This document shows positions 61,012 through 64,000 of a stretch of DNA of 64,000 nt, one piece after another; positions within the stretch are counted from its first letter, which is position 1, and every line of letters begins with the position of its first letter. The notes under the pieces are model-generated. The model worked only from the letters and a program-made list of their open reading frames with translations. It ran no database searches and was not told where the DNA came from. The position numbers and the translations under genes are program-made. Source of the stretch: Streptomyces longisporoflavus (GTDB lineage Bacteria > Actinomycetota > Actinomycetes > Streptomycetales > Streptomycetaceae); contig NZ_BMTR01000001.1 in NCBI RefSeq assembly GCF_014649775.1, forward strand, positions 434,001-498,000, written 5' to 3'.

Positions 61012-62421
61012 ATGCGCATGAGGACCGGCCGATCGAAGGTGATCGCCTCAGGTCTCGCGGCGGCACTGGGAATGGCGGCGCTGGCCGGCTGCGCCGGTGA
61101 CAGCCAGAGCGGCCCTGCCGAGGCCGACCGGCACATCACCGTGTGGTCGCAGGAGAACCTGACCCCGCGCGTCGACGCCACCGAGAAGATCATCGACCGC
61201 TTCGAGAAGAAGACCGGCGTCAAGGTCGATCTGGTCGGCGTCGACGAGGCCCAGATGCCTCAGCTGATCATGTCCGCAGCGGCGTCCGGCAAGCTCCCGG
61301 ACGTCATCGGCGCGGCCCCGATGGGCCAGACCTGGCAGATGTACAGCAACGGCCTGCTCAACACCGACATCCCCCGCCAGATCGTCGACAAGCTCGGCCG
61401 CTCCACGTTCAACTCCAACGCCCTCGACCTCACCTCCGACGGCGCCACCCGGCTCGCAGTCCCCTCCGACGCCTGGCTCCAGCTCCTCGCCTACCGCAAG
61501 GACCAGCTGAAGCAGGCGGACCTGCCGGCACCGGACAGCTACCGGAGCCTGCTCAAGGCCGCCAAAGCCCTGACCACCAAGGGCCGCGACGGCATCTCCG
61601 CCGCCACCGACCCCAGCGACGTCTTCACCCAGCAGAGCTTCGAGGGCCTGGCCCTGGCCAACAACTGCCAACTGGTCGACGACAAGGGGCAGATCGACCT
61701 CGGCTCGCCGCAGTGCGCCACGGCGTTCAAGACGTACGCCACCCTCGCGGACCAGTACGGCCCGCCCGGCACCCAGACCGTGGACTCCACCCGCGCCACC
61801 TACTTCGCGGGCAAGTCGTCCATGGTCATCTGGTCCTCCTTCCTCCTCGACGAGCTCGCGGGACTGCGCAAGGACGCCCTGCCCAGCTGCGCCGAGTGCC
61901 GCGATGACCGTAATTTCCTGGCCGACAACACCGGCATCACCACCGCCCTTGGCGGCCCGGCGGGAACCAAGCCCGCCCAGTTCGGCGAGATCACCTCCTG
62001 GGTCACCACCAAGACCGCGGAGACCGACGCCTCCCGCCAGTTCATCGAGTACATGATGGGCGCCGGCTACGAGGACTGGTTCGGTATGGCTCCCGAAGGC
62101 AAGATTCCCGTACGCGGCGGCACCGCGGACGACCCCGGCAAGTACCTGGACGCCTGGCGCTCCAGTGACCTCGGCGTCGACCGCCGCGAGCCCATGAACC
62201 GGGTCTTCTCCGACAAGCTCCTCGACCGGCTCGCCGACGGCGTCAGCAATATGCGCCGCTGGGGCATCAGCCAGGGCGAGGGAGCCCTCGTCGGCGCGAC
62301 CAACGGCGAACTGCCCGTGCCCAAGGCCATCGGCGCCATGACCAGCGGCCAGAGCTCCCCGCGGGAGGCGGCACGCGAGGCACGCGACGAAGTGGCCGCC
62401 CTGCAGAAATCCCTCCGCTAG
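61012..62421 (+). CDS. Second sugar ABC importer, solute-binding lipoprotein
   Basis: A 469-residue binding protein. Lipoprotein signal with Cys27 (LAGC after AALGMAALAGC). The mature domain has ITVWSQENLTPRVDATEKII, AASGKLPDVIGAAPMGQTWQ, RATYFAGKSSMVIWSSFLLD and EWFGMAPEGKIPV-like WFGMAPEGKIPVRGGT. The ATG at 61012 follows GAGGAC; a second ATG at 61018 exists. Divergent from the four-gene sugar operon. The ligand is unknown; context points to a disaccharide or glycoside. Confidence 0.9.
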   Translation: MRMRTGRSKVIASGLAAALGMAALAGCAGDSQSGPAEADRHITVWSQENLTPRVDATEKIIDRFEKKTGVKVDLVGVDEAQMPQLIMSAAASGKLPDVIGAAPMGQTWQMYSNGLLNTDIPRQIVDKLGRSTFNSNALDLTSDGATRLAVPSDAWLQLLAYRKDQLKQADLPAPDSYRSLLKAAKALTTKGRDGISAATDPSDVFTQQSFEGLALANNCQLVDDKGQIDLGSPQCATAFKTYATLADQYGPPGTQTVDSTRATYFAGKSSMVIWSSFLLDELAGLRKDALPSCAECRDDRNFLADNTGITTALGGPAGTKPAQFGEITSWVTTKTAETDASRQFIEYMMGAGYEDWFGMAPEGKIPVRGGTADDPGKYLDAWRSSDLGVDRREPMNRVFSDKLLDRLADGVSNMRRWGISQGEGALVGATNGELPVPKAIGAMTSGQSSPREAAREARDEVAALQKSLR

Positions 62422-62575
62422 CCCCGGCGGCCACCAACAGCCACCCCCCACCGGCACCCCCCCATCGGCAGCCCTCACCGGCAACCGCCGCACAGTCGGT
62501 CTTCACCCTCAGCCGCCCCACCGAACGCCGCCCTCAGCCGACGGCCCGCACCCAGGCACCCCGAGGAACTGACCC

Positions 62576-63610
62576 ATGAGCACTGCCCAGAGCGGCGCGA
62601 CGAAGCGCCGCACCGCAGCCACCACCCCCGAGCCGCCACCGGCCGACGAGCAGCGGCAGCGCAAGAAGTCACGGCCGCCGAGCGCCACCGGCCGCGAGAA
62701 CCGTGCCGGACTCGCCTTCGTCACCCCCACCTTCGTGGTCGTGCTCGTCGTCGTGATCCTGCCCATTCTGTGGACGGTGCTGCTCGCCTTCCAGAACGCC
62801 AAGCTCGTCGACATCCAGGACATGGGTCTGCTCGGCAACTGGACCCTGGACAACTTCACCCAGGTCTTCAGCTCGGCCGGATTCTGGTCAAGCCTCTCCA
62901 CGACCCTCGTCTACACCGTCGGCGCCACCCTGGGCTCCGTCGTGCTCGGCCTGATCGCGGCCCTCGCCCTGCGCACCCCCTTCCGCGGGCGCGGCCTGCT
63001 GCGCGGCGCGATGCTCCTGCCCTACGTCGCACCCGTCGTCGCCGTCGCCTTCGTCTGGGAGGTCGCCCTCAGCCCCCAGTACGGCATCGTCAACGAATGG
63101 GGCCGCTCCCTCTTCGGCTGGGACGACCCGATCGCGTTCCTCTCCACGCGCGAGTACGAAGTCGGCCTGCTCGGGGCGCACTTCGACATCCCCCTGGCGC
63201 TGCTCACCGTCATCGCCTTCGAGACCTGGCGCTACTTCCCCTTCGCCTTCCTCTTCATCCTCGCCCGCCTCCAGGCCGTGCCAGGCGGACTCGAGGAAGC
63301 CGCCAAGGTCGACGGCGCCACACCCCTGCAGCGCTTCCGGCACATCCTGCTGCCCCAGCTGATGCCGGTCATGGCCCTGCTGTGTGTCCTGCGCTTCATC
63401 ATGACGTTCAACAAGTTCGACGACGTCTACCTGCTCACCAATGGCGGAGCGGGCACCGAGGTCGCCGCGGTGCGGGTCTACGACTTCCTCACCTCGCGCT
63501 ACGACGTCGGCGCCGCCGCCGCACAGGCCCTCGTCCTCGCCGCCGTCCTCATGGTGCTGCTCGGCCTGTACTTCAAGTTCTTCGGCAAGAAGGTCCAGGA
63601 GGAGTCGTGA
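62576..63610 (+). CDS. Second sugar ABC importer, permease 1
   Basis: A 344-residue six-helix permease. The N-terminal hydrophilic tail (about 40 residues, KSRPPSATGRENRAGLAF) precedes VTPTFVVVLVVVILPILWTV. The EAA loop is LEEAAKVDGATPLQRFRHIL (about 238-257) and is followed by ILPQLMPVMALLCVLRFIMT-like sequence. GAGGAAC lies before the ATG. Its stop shares one base with the next permease start (TGATG at 63608-63612). Confidence 0.92.
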   Translation: MSTAQSGATKRRTAATTPEPPPADEQRQRKKSRPPSATGRENRAGLAFVTPTFVVVLVVVILPILWTVLLAFQNAKLVDIQDMGLLGNWTLDNFTQVFSSAGFWSSLSTTLVYTVGATLGSVVLGLIAALALRTPFRGRGLLRGAMLLPYVAPVVAVAFVWEVALSPQYGIVNEWGRSLFGWDDPIAFLSTREYEVGLLGAHFDIPLALLTVIAFETWRYFPFAFLFILARLQAVPGGLEEAAKVDGATPLQRFRHILLPQLMPVMALLCVLRFIMTFNKFDDVYLLTNGGAGTEVAAVRVYDFLTSRYDVGAAAAQALVLAAVLMVLLGLYFKFFGKKVQEES

Positions 63611-64000
63611 TGTCGCCGCTGTCCATGACACGCACCCAGTTCGAGGAGCGCCTCTTCGGCGTCCTGCGGTGGGTCGTCATCGCCTTCCTCGCGGTGATCA
63701 CGATCGCGCCCTTCTACTACATGGTGCTCCTGTCGGTGAAGTCCATCGACTCCCTCTTGCTCGACCCCGGCTCCCTGTGGGTCTCCGCGAAGGAGTTCAC
63801 CCTCAGCACGTACGAGAACGTGCTGAAGCCCCAGTCCGAAGGCGGCCAGGGATTCCTGCAACTGCTGCTCAACTCGGCACTCGTTTCCCTCGGCACGGTC
63901 GCCCTCACGCTCATCGCCGCCGTGCCCGGCGCCTACGCCATCAGTCGCCTGAAGTTCTTCGGCAACCGCCAGATCAGCGCGATGTTCCTGGCCGTCTACA
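63610..64000 (+). CDS. Second sugar ABC importer, permease 2 (truncated by window edge)
   Basis: The first 130 residues are visible. Opening MSPLSMTRTQFEERLFGVLR, the first helix WVVIAFLAVITIAPFYYMVL with LLSVKSIDSLLLDPG, and the second helix LLLNSALVSLGTVALTLIAA then VPGAYAISRLKFFGNRQ match MalG-type permeases. ATG overlaps the stop of permease 1. The EAA loop lies beyond the edge. Confidence 0.9.
   Translation, partial: MSPLSMTRTQFEERLFGVLRWVVIAFLAVITIAPFYYMVLLSVKSIDSLLLDPGSLWVSAKEFTLSTYENVLKPQSEGGQGFLQLLLNSALVSLGTVALTLIAAVPGAYAISRLKFFGNRQISAMFLAVY

Overview
The window is a 64 kb piece of a high-GC actinomycete chromosome, almost certainly Streptomyces or a close relative. The evidence is strong third-position G/C bias in every gene, an oxygen-dependent cob cluster with cobalamin-riboswitch control, lipoprotein-dependent sugar ABC operons without their own ATPase (streptomycetes share MsiK), a lysine-tailed Ku, XRE/MmyB regulators and many SigE-type and SpoIIE-phosphatase genes. 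There is no CRISPR array, rRNA, insertion sequence or recognisable prophage. Both edges cut genes: gudD at the left and a sugar permease at the right.

Layout. 0-4 kb: a D-glucarate operon (kdgD, GntP permease, gudD) read leftward from a promoter shared with a divergent IclR regulator. 4-5.3 kb: an autoregulated ArsR repressor, a VOC protein and a DinB-like protein. 5.5-11 kb: a signalling block made of a response-regulator/SpoIIE phosphatase, a CHASE3-HAMP histidine kinase and a small receiver protein, all with overlapping ends, then a SigE-family sigma factor overlapping a membrane-anchored PQQ-type beta-propeller. An odd 120-nt tRNA-like element follows at 11.14-11.26 kb. 11.3-15.2 kb: cupin/zinc ribbon protein, ABC-F protein, secreted polysaccharide lyase-like protein and a mycothiol-dependent-type enzyme. 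15.4-27 kb: corrin-ring genes cobL, cobM, cbiD, cobK, cobIJ, cobH, cobG and a riboswitch-controlled cobN, closed by a very strong hairpin. 27-32 kb: small envelope and transport genes. 32-41 kb: membrane-tethered Mrr nuclease, PAP2 phosphatase, MFS efflux pump, a pseudogene remnant with four 16-bp iterons, MmyB-type regulator, Ku, GNAT, DUF3592 and a fibronectin type III protein.

41-52 kb is a coherent mannan-utilisation island: ROK sugar kinase, secreted GH5 mannanase with CBM2, two paralogous LacI regulators, GH2 beta-mannosidase and a three-gene ABC importer. Four upstream regions share an ACCGGTT-type operator, so one LacI regulon is the likely control. The secreted mannanase would release manno-oligosaccharides, the ABC system import them, the mannosidase cleave them and the ROK kinase phosphorylate the sugar.

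52-55.7 kb holds a membrane-anchored P-loop NTPase with tetratricopeptide repeats and a histidine phosphatase. 55.7-64 kb is a second sugar locus: a four-gene leftward operon (dehydrogenase, TIM-barrel isomerase, GH63/MGH-like hydrolase, amylo-alpha-1,6-glucosidase-like hydrolase) divergent from a second ABC importer. The intergenic region contains an exact 9-bp inverted repeat spaced 50 bp apart, suggesting DNA looping. Its substrate cannot be read from sequence.

The most unusual items are the 120-nt tRNA-like element, the four exact-length 16-bp iterons beside a degraded cyclophilin-like gene, the shared mannan operators, the looping-type operator pair, and two candidate defence-like proteins (tethered Mrr and the NTPase-TPR protein).
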